This document shows, piece by piece, positions 25,013 to 34,195 of a stretch of 64,000 bases of DNA (within the stretch, counting starts at the first letter, position 1; each line of letters begins with the position of its first letter). This DNA is from Anaerosporobacter sp031551385 (GTDB lineage Bacteria; Bacillota; Clostridia; Lachnospirales; Lachnospiraceae): assembly GCF_031551385.1 (NCBI RefSeq), contig NZ_JAVBNS010000009.1, forward strand, positions 105,051-169,050, written 5' to 3'. Made by a program: the position numbers and the translations under genes. Below the pieces are notes generated by a model. It was given only the letters and a program-made list of their open reading frames with translations. It was not told the DNA's origin and made no database searches.

Positions 25013-25678
25013 ATGAATAAGAAAAAAATAACCATATTGATGAGTGCTCTATTTATGGTGTTTAGTTTTATTGCCTGTGGACAAGTGAAAGAAGATGAAA
25101 TTGCTACAACGCGGCAGGAAAGCAGTACGCAGATGGTTGAAAATACAGATTCAGAAATGACATCAGAAGAACTATTAGATTTATTTATCAATGGTTCGAT
25201 AGATGCAGTTGATTCCAAAGATTTAACTTCAACGTTTAACATTACTGATTTCAACATGGGTTCTGAAGAATGGGATTCGTATTCTATTGGGGAGAGAGTT
25301 GACCTAGACAATGATGGAGAAAATGAACAGATTATTCGTGGTCCTTATGGTGGAATATATCTGGATGCACGCAATAATAAGGTATATGAATTTGCAATGG
25401 GAGATGGCAATGCTATCAAACTTTCCTATACCTATTACAATGGGGAAATGTGGATTATGTACAGTAACGGAATGAATGCAGGGTATGAATGCTATCATAT
25501 GGAAAAATATGAAGGCGCTGATAACTTAGTTGCAGAAATGAGTTTTAGTGCGGAACTCGTTGATGCAACAAATCCGGATTCAGGAATGAAGTATTTATTG
25601 AATGGGGAAGAAATTTCTTATGATGAATATACAGCATTTTGTAGCAAAATTTTTGCGGCTGAAGAAAGTACAAACTAG
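25013..25678 (+). CDS. Lipoprotein of unknown function
   Basis: 221 residues from ATG 25013, which has GGAGG 8 bases ahead; the longer frame from 24944 has no ribosome site. The signal ends SFIACG (lipobox). The rest is acidic with VDLDNDGENEQIIRGPYGG, a stretch like an FG-GAP or calcium-loop segment. It lies 46 bases after the previous lipoprotein gene, so the two are cotranscribed. Function not known. Confidence 0.65.
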   Translation: MNKKKITILMSALFMVFSFIACGQVKEDEIATTRQESSTQMVENTDSEMTSEELLDLFINGSIDAVDSKDLTSTFNITDFNMGSEEWDSYSIGERVDLDNDGENEQIIRGPYGGIYLDARNNKVYEFAMGDGNAIKLSYTYYNGEMWIMYSNGMNAGYECYHMEKYEGADNLVAEMSFSAELVDATNPDSGMKYLLNGEEISYDEYTAFCSKIFAAEESTN

Positions 25679-25766
25679 TGTCTACCATAGGATAGAATTT
25701 GCGAAAACCCAAGTTGCAATCACACAGTAACAATCTGATAACCAATTTATAGAAATTTATTAAAAA

Positions 25767-25810
25767 GGACATTTTTTTAAAAAGAAAATTTTAGAAAAAT
25801 GTCCTTTTTT
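25767..25810 (+). terminator. Terminator (copy 2)
   Basis: GGACAT/ATGTCC stem with A/T-rich interior and T tract. It is nearly the same as the one at 21573-21615, so the 4.2 kb between them is bracketed by two like terminators. Confidence 0.78.
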
Positions 25811-25891
25811 GTTTGAAATTTCTCCATTATTGGATTATAATGGAGAATGAAAAATAAAGGGAAAACTATTCGTGTTTTAGGAGAAAAGAGA

Positions 25892-26899
25892 ATGAGTACT
25901 TTTGAAAAGGTAGCAGGATTCATACTTATCATTATTATATGTGTGGTAGCTGTAGTAGTGATGAGTGTTGGCGTAAGCATTTTAAGCAAGTGGGCAGAAA
26001 AAAGGATTAATCCATTCAAGAAATTCCCACGATATCCAAAAGGGGAGACACTTTCCAATGAAAAACAGCGGGCACTTAATGTCGGAGCTATTTTAGCGGA
26101 GGTAAATAGTGACTTTTGTAACAGCTTACAGACCAGTAAACCAGGAGCAAAGAGAACGATTGTAAATATATTGAGAGAAGATTGGGGAATAAGCTCTTCA
26201 GAAGATGCAATAAATATACTGGAAAGATTAAAATGTAATGGACATCACAAGATTTTCAATCTTATATTAAAGAAAAGTTCCGAAGTGCTTGCGCCAACGC
26301 ATTCGTTTGAAACTATGCGACAAGTCTATGAACAAGTAGGTTTTTCCTTACTTGATGAAGAAATGTTAGAGGAGTCAGAAGCGGCAATTACATTGTTAGA
26401 AAAGAATATAGACTTACTGTTTGAGGCATCTTCTTTTGAAGAAATTGAGCAAAATAAGAGTTTATTTAGTGATGACGAAACATTTAACACATGCATAGGA
26501 ATTTATTCTCTCTTGATAAAAGAATATAGGGATTATGTGGAGTATATTCAAAATTTTAAAGAAGCATTGCCTGATTTGCGTGATTATGGATTTGTAGGGG
26601 AGATTTCCGAACTTGCGAAGTTGAATGTAATAGCGTGGGATATGGGAAGAATGGTGAATGTCGCTAGATATTGCTATGATTGTGGATACCTGACAGAAAA
26701 CCAGGCATGGGAATATATATTCCATGCAGAAAAGGAAAGTGCACTATGCTATGAGGACTGGGCAGAGTTTGGGAAGGCATATGTAATCGGTCGTGCAATA
26801 TGGGGCGGAAAAAACTTGAATCTTAATGTTACAATGAGAACCGTTGAAACAATGAAGAAGGATAAAGCGAGCCCTTGGGGAATTGTGGGATTGAAGTAA
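25892..26899 (+). CDS. DUF1266 membrane-anchored protein
   Basis: 335 residues from ATG 25892. One membrane helix (AGFILIIIICVVAVVVMSVG) is followed by a cytosolic helical region ending in the DUF1266 pattern (LNVIAWDMGRMVNVARYCYD, AWEYIFHAEKES, IGRAIWGG). The frame is open to 25847, but a promoter (TTGAAA, 17 bases, TATAAT ending just before 25847) and AGGAG upstream of 25892 favour the shorter form. DUF1266 has no known biochemical role. Confidence 0.75.
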   Translation: MSTFEKVAGFILIIIICVVAVVVMSVGVSILSKWAEKRINPFKKFPRYPKGETLSNEKQRALNVGAILAEVNSDFCNSLQTSKPGAKRTIVNILREDWGISSSEDAINILERLKCNGHHKIFNLILKKSSEVLAPTHSFETMRQVYEQVGFSLLDEEMLEESEAAITLLEKNIDLLFEASSFEEIEQNKSLFSDDETFNTCIGIYSLLIKEYRDYVEYIQNFKEALPDLRDYGFVGEISELAKLNVIAWDMGRMVNVARYCYDCGYLTENQAWEYIFHAEKESALCYEDWAEFGKAYVIGRAIWGGKNLNLNVTMRTVETMKKDKASPWGIVGLK

Positions 26900-26959
26900 G
26901 TAAGGGGATTGGAAAGTTTTTTTAAAGTATGTCAAAATGATTTTTTAACGCTTAGCAAT

Positions 26960-27006
26960 AAAAAAGAGCCTTTTATTCAAGAAATTAAATAAAAGGCTCT
27001 TTTTTG
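26960..27006. terminator. Strong terminator before the lanthipeptide-associated genes
   Basis: AGAGCCTTTTATT pairs with AATAAAAGGCTCT, then TTTTTT; flanked by A and T runs so it can act in both directions. A TATAAT at 27008 right after it may be the -10 of the next operon. Confidence 0.85.
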
Positions 27007-27042
27007 CTATAATAAAAGCAAAAAAGGAAAGTGGGTTTGTGC

Positions 27043-27684
27043 ATGGAAAAAATAATACAAGAAGCATGTAGGCAGACACAAAAGCATAAACGTGCAATTC
27101 TTTATACTTTTTTCGATGTTTTGGAAGATTTAGAATTGCAGTCGGTTATTCCGTTGAATCCAATGCGAGGATGTGTACAGTTTACACAGGATAAGCGCGT
27201 GAATTATGATGAGCGATTGCTCTATATGGACCAGACATTTCAGAAGTATCTTGCATGGTTTAATCAGAATGTACAATTGGAGTTACCATTCTATAGGAAA
27301 AAGATATTGGTTTACCATGATTGTAGTTTCATAGAATATATAGAAGAAAGTCGTGTAGTATCCACAGATTATAACTACTATCAAAGGTTGGGAAGTTTGG
27401 CGGCGTTGGTGGAGGTACTGGGAGGAAAAGCATTGACAGAACAACATGTTTTGAGAAAAGGGGAACACCCCATAATACAAGATGTTTCGTTATTGTATGA
27501 AAAAGGGTATCGATATTGTTCCGACATAGCGGAAAGTACAAGTCTTTTTCAACAACAAACACAAAAACGAGAAGAGATTTCTCAATGGATTGAGCAGGGA
27601 TATCAAAAAAGTTACCTGTTTGGGAAAGAAAATGGTGCGGATATTAAGGAATTACTGAAGATATATCAGCCAGTAAAAAGATAG
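27043..27684 (+). CDS. Stand-alone degenerate LanM dehydratase-like (DUF4135-like) protein
   Basis: About 213 residues. The centre (CSFIEYIEESRVV, YNYYQRLGSLAALVEVLGG, KGEHPIIQDVSLLYEKGY) lines up with the DUF4135 segment of LanM in this window (GWVEFIENL, FYARMGEVLCILYTL, QGAYPMLIDVETL). The catalytic block KDFHCEN of LanM is replaced by KALTEQH, and DVETL by DVSLL, so dehydratase activity is not expected. ATG 27043 is the assumed start; GTG 27031 and TTG 27037 are alternatives. It is followed after 14 bases by a LytTR regulator, suggesting a role in sensing or binding precursor peptides. The similarity is by eye only. Confidence 0.55.
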   Translation: MEKIIQEACRQTQKHKRAILYTFFDVLEDLELQSVIPLNPMRGCVQFTQDKRVNYDERLLYMDQTFQKYLAWFNQNVQLELPFYRKKILVYHDCSFIEYIEESRVVSTDYNYYQRLGSLAALVEVLGGKALTEQHVLRKGEHPIIQDVSLLYEKGYRYCSDIAESTSLFQQQTQKREEISQWIEQGYQKSYLFGKENGADIKELLKIYQPVKR

Positions 27685-27698
27685 GAAGGAACGATAGT

Positions 27699-28466
27699 AT
27701 GTCAAAAGTGTATGTGTGTGAAGACAACGATCAACAAAGGGAGTTTATGTCTCGTACGGTGCAGGAATTGCTCCTGGTAGAGGAATTTCCGATGGAATAT
27801 GGGGTAGCAACTGCTAACCCACATGAATTATTAGAGAAGATAAAGGGAGAGACAGATACAGGAATCTTTTTCTTAGATATTGACTTACAATGTGACATGA
27901 ATGGAATGGAACTAGCTCAAAAAATTCGGGAGTGTCAGCCGAGAAGTTATATTATATTTGCTACAACACATTCGGAAATGAGCCATCTTACCTTTAAGTA
28001 TAAGATTGAAGCATTGGATTATATTATTAAAGACAACAGAGATGAACTAAAGGTGCGGATACAACAATGTCTGCATCATGTGATGGAAAGCGAAACAAGA
28101 CAAGGAGAGAGTGAATCTGAAAAAAATTATTTTGTTCAGACAGGTGGGAGGATTACACCGCTTTCCTATGAAGAAATATTGTTTTTTGAAATCTCGGAGA
28201 CAAAAGGAAAGATGTATGTGAGTACGAAAGATAAATGTATTGAATTTAAGGGAAATATGAAGGAAATCGAGGAAGAGATGGATGAGAGATTTTGTCGCTG
28301 CCATAGATCATTTTTCATTAATCTGGATAACATTGAAACTATAGATGAAAAGAATAATATGATTGTTATGGCTGGTGGAGCAGAATGTCCAATCTCTGTA
28401 CGTTTGAAAAAGAAGTTACTGCAACAGATCGAAGATCGAAATACTTTTATGAAGGAACAATTGTAG
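27699..28466 (+). CDS. LytTR response regulator
   Basis: 255 residues. Receiver (VYVCEDNDQQRE, phospho-Asp in IFFLDIDLQCDMNG) and C-terminal LytTR domain (YFVQTGGRITPLSYEEILFF, RCHRSFFINLDNIETI). No kinase gene adjoins it; the AgrC-like kinases at 34.2-36.8 kb are the natural partners. It resembles the regulator at 33363 closely in plan, so both are probably from one duplication. Confidence 0.9.
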   Translation: MSKVYVCEDNDQQREFMSRTVQELLLVEEFPMEYGVATANPHELLEKIKGETDTGIFFLDIDLQCDMNGMELAQKIRECQPRSYIIFATTHSEMSHLTFKYKIEALDYIIKDNRDELKVRIQQCLHHVMESETRQGESESEKNYFVQTGGRITPLSYEEILFFEISETKGKMYVSTKDKCIEFKGNMKEIEEEMDERFCRCHRSFFINLDNIETIDEKNNMIVMAGGAECPISVRLKKKLLQQIEDRNTFMKEQL

Positions 28467-28616
28467 AATGATAACGTCAAAAAAGAAGTTAAGTGCAAAA
28501 AAGATAGTTGAATAGATACGATTAGGAATGAAAATATGGCTTTTAAGAGCGAATCCGTAACACAACAGAATCCATGCTATGATATCCGTATAAAGAAAAT
28601 CAAAGGAGGAAGCAAG

Positions 28617-28748
28617 ATGCATAATTTAGATGCTGTTTTTCAAAGTTTTACAGATACATGGTTACCACTTGTTGGTGTTGTTGGAGCAGTTGTGTTAGTG
28701 GCAGTTGTGGTTTCTATTTACAAAAAAGTTAAAAAGCACAATAGCTAA
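28617..28748 (+). CDS. 43-residue single-membrane-helix peptide before exporter 1
   Basis: AAAGGAGGAAGC gives a strong ribosome site for ATG 28617. The peptide begins MHNLDAVFQSFTDTW, continues with a hydrophobic helix (LVGVVGAVVLVAVVVSIY) and ends basic (KKVKKHNS). It stops 11 bases before the exporter gene, so the two are cotranscribed. It could be a leaderless bacteriocin, an immunity peptide or a small exporter subunit. An upstream ATG at 28536 has no supporting site. Confidence 0.6.
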   Translation: MHNLDAVFQSFTDTWLPLVGVVGAVVLVAVVVSIYKKVKKHNS

Positions 28749-28759
28749 GGAGGGCTTTT

Positions 28760-30904
28760 ATGAAGCATTTAAGAAAAGTACCTTATATTGAGCAGATGCA
28801 GCAGACCGAATGTGGTCTGTGCTGCATTGCAATGCTTCTAAGGTATTATGGAAGTCATGAGACGCTAAGTGATATTAGAGGAGTGCTAGAGGCTGGGCGT
28901 GATGGACTGCGTATTTCTCATTTGCAAAACTATCTGGTACAAAGAGATTTTGAGACGAAGATATATCGAATCAATATAGAACAAATGGAGCAGATTCCAT
29001 TGCCCGCAGTAGTGTTTTGGGAAAATAAGCACTTTGTAATTTTGGAACATATTAAAAAAGATATAATGACAGTTATAGATCCTGCATATGGCAGGATAAG
29101 TTTCACCGTGGAACAATTTCAAGAAAAATACTCTGGTATAATGATGACGGCAGTTCCAACAGAAGAATTCAAACCAGAAAAAAGAAAAGTAAACCCTTGG
29201 ATGTATGTTTTAAAAGGATTGAAGCAGAAGAAAGGAATATTTTTAAAAACCCTGTTGGTATCAATTGTGGCATATGGGATACAGATGGGAGCACCTCTTT
29301 TAATACAGGTGATTTTAGACGGGATAATAAAAAATCCGACATCAGTGGATTTAAGAGCCTGCGTCATGTTTTCTATCGGCTTTATTATAATGTTTGGGAT
29401 AACTAATTTTTCTCAACGTTTTTGTTTTATCGGTCTTGGATTGGAGATGGATAAAACAATTACAAAGAATACATTTCACAAGTTGATGCATTTGCCGTAT
29501 TCGTATTTTGAAAACCGATCAAATGGGGATTTACTCTTTCGTTTGAGCAGTTTGGAGATTGTACGTATGCTATTATCAGAACATATAATATCTGGAATTA
29601 TACAATTTGGATATGCAATTGCAATCTTGATTTATATGCTTCAGAAATCATTTTTTCTGGCAGGAATTACAATGGTTGTATTTTTGTTTAATGGTATTTT
29701 CATTTTAGTAATGCGGGAAAAGATTATGGAGGCAAATCAGTTGCAGATTGTTGAGAATACAAAACTGCAATCCATTCAGACAGAAGCCGTGTATTCCATG
29801 TTTGGAATTAAGACGTCTGGAATAGAGGAGGATATTTGGAATAGTTGGAATGAAAAATATGTACGGAGTCAGAAGGCATATAAGAGAAAAGGACGTATTT
29901 TAAACGGCTATACGACTGTCATTTCTCTATTGCGAATGTTGGGACCATTTTTAGTATTATTATTTGCGATTCAGATGAGTTTGGCACATAAGATTACATT
30001 AGGTGAATGTATCGCATTTTACTCATTATCGGCTTCGTTGCTTGGAACGAGTATGTCATTGTTTAATCTATGGAATGATTATACAATGGCAGGAACGTAT
30101 CTGGAACGTCTACTGGATATTACGCAAGAGAAGCCAGAAGAACAGCCAGAGCACGCAATACCGATTGCAGTAAATGGTGAGATTGAATTTCGAAATGTAT
30201 CCTTTTCCTATACAAAGAACGCAGAACCTGTTATAAGCAATGTTAGTTTCAAGATAAAAAAAGGAAGCAAGTTTGCGGTAGTAGGTGCATCTGGTTCGGG
30301 GAAAAGTACGATTACAAAGTTGATGTTAGGATTATATCAGCCAACAAAAGGCGATATCTTTTATGAGGGAATTAATTTAAAAGCTCTGGATAAAAGAGAA
30401 TTACGAAAACAAATTGGAGTTGTACCGCAGGACATGTCGTTATTCAATCGCAGCATAGCAGAGAATATTTCACTGATGCAGGAGAATCAGGAAGAAGACG
30501 GTATGATAGAGGCAGCAAAAATAGCGCAGGTTCATGACGAAATCATGAATATGCCTATGAATTATCGTACGATACTTTCAGATCGGGGACAGAATCTATC
30601 AGGAGGACAACGCCAGAGGATTGTCTTAGCCAGAGCAATTATGAGTAGGCCAAATGTAATGGTATTAGATGAGGCTACAAGCTCTTTGGATAATATAAAT
30701 GAGAAGAAAATATCAGATTATCTGCGAGAAGCAGGTAATACACAAATTGTTATAGCGCATAGAATGTCTACGATTGTTGATGCAGATGAAATTATGGTTT
30801 TACAAAAGGGCGAAAGCGTAGAGTCTGGGACACATGAGGAGTTAATAAGAAAAAATGGTGTCTATGCAGCTCTGTATCGGAGTCGGGAAACAATAACAGC
30901 ATAG
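28760..30904 (+). CDS. Peptidase-containing ABC exporter (C39-type) 1
   Basis: 714 residues. An N-terminal C39 peptidase (Cys18 in QQTECGLCC, His91 in NKHFVIL, Asp107 in IDPAYG) removes Gly-Gly leaders; the membrane domain spans about 160-440 and the ATPase about 475-714 (GASGSGKST, LSGGQRQR, MVLDEATSSLD). Such transporters mature and export class II lanthipeptides and bacteriocins. All catalytic residues are present. A paralogue is at 31118. Confidence 0.95.
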   Translation: MKHLRKVPYIEQMQQTECGLCCIAMLLRYYGSHETLSDIRGVLEAGRDGLRISHLQNYLVQRDFETKIYRINIEQMEQIPLPAVVFWENKHFVILEHIKKDIMTVIDPAYGRISFTVEQFQEKYSGIMMTAVPTEEFKPEKRKVNPWMYVLKGLKQKKGIFLKTLLVSIVAYGIQMGAPLLIQVILDGIIKNPTSVDLRACVMFSIGFIIMFGITNFSQRFCFIGLGLEMDKTITKNTFHKLMHLPYSYFENRSNGDLLFRLSSLEIVRMLLSEHIISGIIQFGYAIAILIYMLQKSFFLAGITMVVFLFNGIFILVMREKIMEANQLQIVENTKLQSIQTEAVYSMFGIKTSGIEEDIWNSWNEKYVRSQKAYKRKGRILNGYTTVISLLRMLGPFLVLLFAIQMSLAHKITLGECIAFYSLSASLLGTSMSLFNLWNDYTMAGTYLERLLDITQEKPEEQPEHAIPIAVNGEIEFRNVSFSYTKNAEPVISNVSFKIKKGSKFAVVGASGSGKSTITKLMLGLYQPTKGDIFYEGINLKALDKRELRKQIGVVPQDMSLFNRSIAENISLMQENQEEDGMIEAAKIAQVHDEIMNMPMNYRTILSDRGQNLSGGQRQRIVLARAIMSRPNVMVLDEATSSLDNINEKKISDYLREAGNTQIVIAHRMSTIVDADEIMVLQKGESVESGTHEELIRKNGVYAALYRSRETITA

Positions 30905-30928
30905 CGTTGAAAGGACGGGAAGAAAATT

Positions 30929-31105
30929 ATGTTTGGAAAAAAGAAAGATAGCAAGTTACAGGGAGTTATAGAATTGAGTGCAATGGAGGCAGATGCAATT
31001 ATTGCCTCTGGTTCTGCTAGAACAATGCCAAAAGAAGGCTGGTGCTATGATTATGGTCAAAATCATCAGATGCAAATGACATTAAATAAATTGCATGGAA
31101 AATAG
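30929..31105 (+). CDS. 58-residue peptide between the two exporters, candidate substrate
   Basis: ATG 30929 follows GAAAGGACGGGAAG. The sequence begins MFGKKKDSKLQGVIELSAME and continues ADAIIASGSARTMP, then GWCYDYG and a His/Gln/Met-rich end. The acidic, Leu-containing N-terminal half followed by SGSA looks like a leader with a Gly-x-Ala style cut site, and a C39 exporter starts 12 bases later. With a single Cys it is not a lanthipeptide like the LanAs here. It may be an unmodified bacteriocin or signal peptide; function unproven. Confidence 0.6.
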   Translation: MFGKKKDSKLQGVIELSAMEADAIIASGSARTMPKEGWCYDYGQNHQMQMTLNKLHGK

Positions 31106-31117
31106 GAGGAAGCTAGT

Positions 31118-33268
31118 ATGGAACGAATACATAGCAAACGTGTTCCATATATAGAGCAGATGCGTCAGACAGAGTGTGGTTTATGCTGTGTGGCAATGAT
31201 CCTGCAATATTATAAGAGCCGTGAGGGAATACGGAGCATACGAAAAGAACTAGATGTAGGGCGCGATGGCCTAAAACTATCGGTATTGTCTTCCTACCTT
31301 CGAAGAAGAGGAATGGAGACCAAATTATATAAAGCACCAATGGAGGCGTTGTCACAGTTTAAGTTGCCAGCAATCATCTTTTGGAACCAAGAGCATTTTG
31401 TTGTTCTTGAAAAAATAGAAAAGAATAGCATACAGATTGTGGATCCTGCATTTGGAAGATGTAATATGAAGCAGGAGGAGTTTGCGGAACATTTTTCTAA
31501 TATTATTATGACAATAGAATTGACCGAAAGGTTTCAGCCTCAAACACAGAAAAAACATCTGTGGAAGGAAACATTTCAAAACATGCACATAGAAAAAAGA
31601 GTGGTACTGGGAATTGTAGTGGCATCCGTAGTAACGTATCTATTGCAGCTGGGTATTCCGATGCTTATGGAACGAATTCTAGATGGAATATCCGTAGGTC
31701 AGACAGGTAATTTATCTAATATTTATTTTGCAGGCATACTTGGTATTGCGATAACATATGGAATTTTTGCGATGTATCGAGGAGAGAAAATGTTACATTT
31801 GCAATTGAGTATTGATCAGTTTTTAACGAAAGGAGTGTTTCGAAAATTATTGCACCTTCCTTATCATTTTTTTGAAAGCAGATCGAATGGTGATATCTTG
31901 TTTCGGTTGAATTGTTTGACTACAATTCGGGATTTGATTTCAGAGCAAGTGGTGCAAGGAATGGTACAGGCGGGAATGATTCTATGTATTCTATGCTATA
32001 TGTTGCACAAGTCACTCTTATTAACCGCAATCGCATGTGGTTTTCTAATCCTGCATGTTTTGTATACTGTGAAAATGCAGAAAAAACTAGCCGAAGCAAA
32101 TCAGTATGCTGTTCGAGCAGATACTTCACTACAAGGAATTCTAGTAGAGGCGATTTATTCTATGTATGGAATAAAATTATCTGGAATTGAAGAAGAGACC
32201 ATACAACAATGGGATGAGAAATATAAGGATAGTCGTAAACAGCAGCGGAAAAAGGAGATTCTACAGAATGTATACGACACAACCATTCAGACATTGCAGA
32301 CGGCGGGGCCAGTGACGGTTTTAGTGCTAGGTATTTGGCTGTTAGGGCAGGGGCGTGTAACGGTGGGAGAAATCGTCGCATTCTATTCTTTAACAGGAAG
32401 TCTGTTTGGAGCAGCAGGATCGCTATTTGACATATGGAAAGACTTTACCATGTCGAATTCCTATCTGGAGCGTATCGCAGATATTACGGAAGCAGAGGAA
32501 GAGATGGAACCAGAAGACCCGATAGAGTTAAAAGTTGCAGGTGAGGTTCAGTTAAAAAATGTATCCTTTTCTTATAATAAACATTCAGGTGAGATTTTAA
32601 AGGATGTGACGATTCATATTCAACAAGGGGAAAAAGTAGCTATTGTTGGATCATCGGGATCAGGAAAGAGTACTTTGTCAAAACTTCTGCTTGGTTTGTA
32701 TGAAGCAAATGAGGGTGCAATTTTGTATGATAACACGAATTTGAAGCAACTGAATAAGCATGATTTGCGAAGACAGATTGGTATTGTACCGCAGGAGATG
32801 TCACTGTTTAACAAGACAATATATGAGAATATTGCAATGAATCAAAGTGGAGTATCTGAGGAAATGGTACGAAATGCAGCACAGGTAGCGCAATTGGCTG
32901 AGGAAATAGAAGAAATGCCAATGAAATATGAAACATTGGTATCCGATATGGGAATGAATCTATCTGGTGGTCAGAGACAGCGAATGGCACTTGCGCGGGC
33001 ATTGGTCAACCAGCCACAGATTTTGATTTTAGATGAAGCAACCAGTGCATTGGATTATACGAATGAGAAAAAAGTTTCAGAGTATTTGTCTGATGTTGGT
33101 TGTACAAGGATTGTAATTGCACATCGTCTTTCTACAATTGAAGATGCGGATCGGATTATCGTATTAGATGATGGAGTTGTAGTGGAACAGGGAAGACATC
33201 AGGAGCTATTGTTGCAGGATGGGCTGTATCGGACGTTATATCAATATCAGATGGGGAATATGGGATAA
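31118..33268 (+). CDS. Peptidase-containing ABC exporter (C39-type) 2
   Basis: 716 residues, a clear paralogue of exporter 1: Cys20 in RQTECGLCC, His in QEHFVVL, Asp in VDPAFG, membrane part about 160-440, then GSSGSGKST, LSGGQRQR, ILDEATSALD. Intact. GGAGG precedes the ATG. The two exporters may divide labour between the three LanA peptides and other peptides, or form a heterodimer. Confidence 0.95.
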   Translation: MERIHSKRVPYIEQMRQTECGLCCVAMILQYYKSREGIRSIRKELDVGRDGLKLSVLSSYLRRRGMETKLYKAPMEALSQFKLPAIIFWNQEHFVVLEKIEKNSIQIVDPAFGRCNMKQEEFAEHFSNIIMTIELTERFQPQTQKKHLWKETFQNMHIEKRVVLGIVVASVVTYLLQLGIPMLMERILDGISVGQTGNLSNIYFAGILGIAITYGIFAMYRGEKMLHLQLSIDQFLTKGVFRKLLHLPYHFFESRSNGDILFRLNCLTTIRDLISEQVVQGMVQAGMILCILCYMLHKSLLLTAIACGFLILHVLYTVKMQKKLAEANQYAVRADTSLQGILVEAIYSMYGIKLSGIEEETIQQWDEKYKDSRKQQRKKEILQNVYDTTIQTLQTAGPVTVLVLGIWLLGQGRVTVGEIVAFYSLTGSLFGAAGSLFDIWKDFTMSNSYLERIADITEAEEEMEPEDPIELKVAGEVQLKNVSFSYNKHSGEILKDVTIHIQQGEKVAIVGSSGSGKSTLSKLLLGLYEANEGAILYDNTNLKQLNKHDLRRQIGIVPQEMSLFNKTIYENIAMNQSGVSEEMVRNAAQVAQLAEEIEEMPMKYETLVSDMGMNLSGGQRQRMALARALVNQPQILILDEATSALDYTNEKKVSEYLSDVGCTRIVIAHRLSTIEDADRIIVLDDGVVVEQGRHQELLLQDGLYRTLYQYQMGNMG

Positions 33269-33286
33269 CAATATCAGGTGAATAGT

Positions 33287-33316
33287 TTGACAATTTCCGG
33301 TTAAACATACTATAAT
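33287..33316 (+). promoter_or_regulatory. Promoter of the second LytTR gene
   Basis: TTGACA (33287-33292), 18 bases, TATAAT (33311-33316), about 45 bases before the ATG at 33363. Confidence 0.7.
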
Positions 33317-33362
33317 AGATAAGAATAAGGTATGTTTTGGGTGAGTATAACGAGGAGGAAAT

Positions 33363-34112
33363 ATGTTAAACATTTATCTGTGTGAAGACAACAAAATACA
33401 ACGAGATATGGTTACAAAATTTATAGAAAATATTGTTTTGATAGAGGATTTGGATCTGAACTTTATCTGTAAAACGGCAGATCCGTATGAAGTGTTACGG
33501 GTTGCCGAACAGCAGAGCGATCCAGGAATTTATTTTTTGGATGTTGATTTGCAAGCAGAAATAAATGGATTGCAATTAGCACAGCGGATTCGAAAGCTGG
33601 ATCAAAGAGGATTTATTGTGTTCCTTACTGCACTTGCAGGTATGGCTACCATGACATTTACCTATCGGGTAGAGGCATTGGACTATATCGTAAAGGATAA
33701 GGTGGGAGAATCGGATGAGGTAAGGGCACGAATTCATTCGTGTATTTTGGAGGCGTATAAGCGCTATACCTCACCAAATAATCTGTCGCAGCCGACCTAT
33801 ATTGTTAAAACGGCAGATAGAGAGTATTGTATTGCATTAGATGATATTTTGTATTTTGAGACGGCAGAGACGCTACATCATTTGTTGGTACATACAACGA
33901 CTAGTATTCTTGAATTTACGGGACAAATGAAAGAGGTAGAGGAGCAACTAGGCGATCGGTTTTATCGATGCCATCGTTCTTTCATTGTGAATTGCAGTCA
34001 TGTAAAGGAAATTGATCTAAAAGAGCAAATCATCTATTTGGACAATGGAGATACGTGTTTCGCAACGAGAAAGTCAATACGTACATTCATGGAACGTCAA
34101 AAGAAAAAGTAA
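33363..34112 (+). CDS. LytTR response regulator
   Basis: 249 residues. Receiver (IYLCEDNKIQRD, phospho-Asp in IYFLDVDLQAEING) and LytTR domain (YIVKTADREYCIALDDILYF, YRCHRSFIVNCSHVKEID). It is convergent with the tandem AgrC-like kinases, its likely partners. It has its own promoter. With the regulator at 27699 it probably turns on exporter and precursor genes. Confidence 0.9.
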   Translation: MLNIYLCEDNKIQRDMVTKFIENIVLIEDLDLNFICKTADPYEVLRVAEQQSDPGIYFLDVDLQAEINGLQLAQRIRKLDQRGFIVFLTALAGMATMTFTYRVEALDYIVKDKVGESDEVRARIHSCILEAYKRYTSPNNLSQPTYIVKTADREYCIALDDILYFETAETLHHLLVHTTTSILEFTGQMKEVEEQLGDRFYRCHRSFIVNCSHVKEIDLKEQIIYLDNGDTCFATRKSIRTFMERQKKK

Positions 34113-34117
34113 AGATA

Positions 34118-34194
34118 AAAAAAGGGCAGTTGCAAAATAAGGTTTGACCACGATATATCGTAGAAAATTTTATTTTGCAACTGCTCTTTTTTTA
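34118..34194. terminator. Bidirectional terminator between regulator and kinase
   Basis: GGGCAGTTGCAAAATAA pairs with TTATTTTGCAACTGC; an inner CGATATATCG adds to the stem, with A and T tracts on both sides. Confidence 0.88.
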
Positions 34195-34195
34195 T

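Noticed and set aside
24721..25311. 196-codon minus-strand ORF over the two lipoprotein genes
   Set aside because: Antisense to two genes with proper signals; Ser/Ile-rich composition typical of shadow frames.
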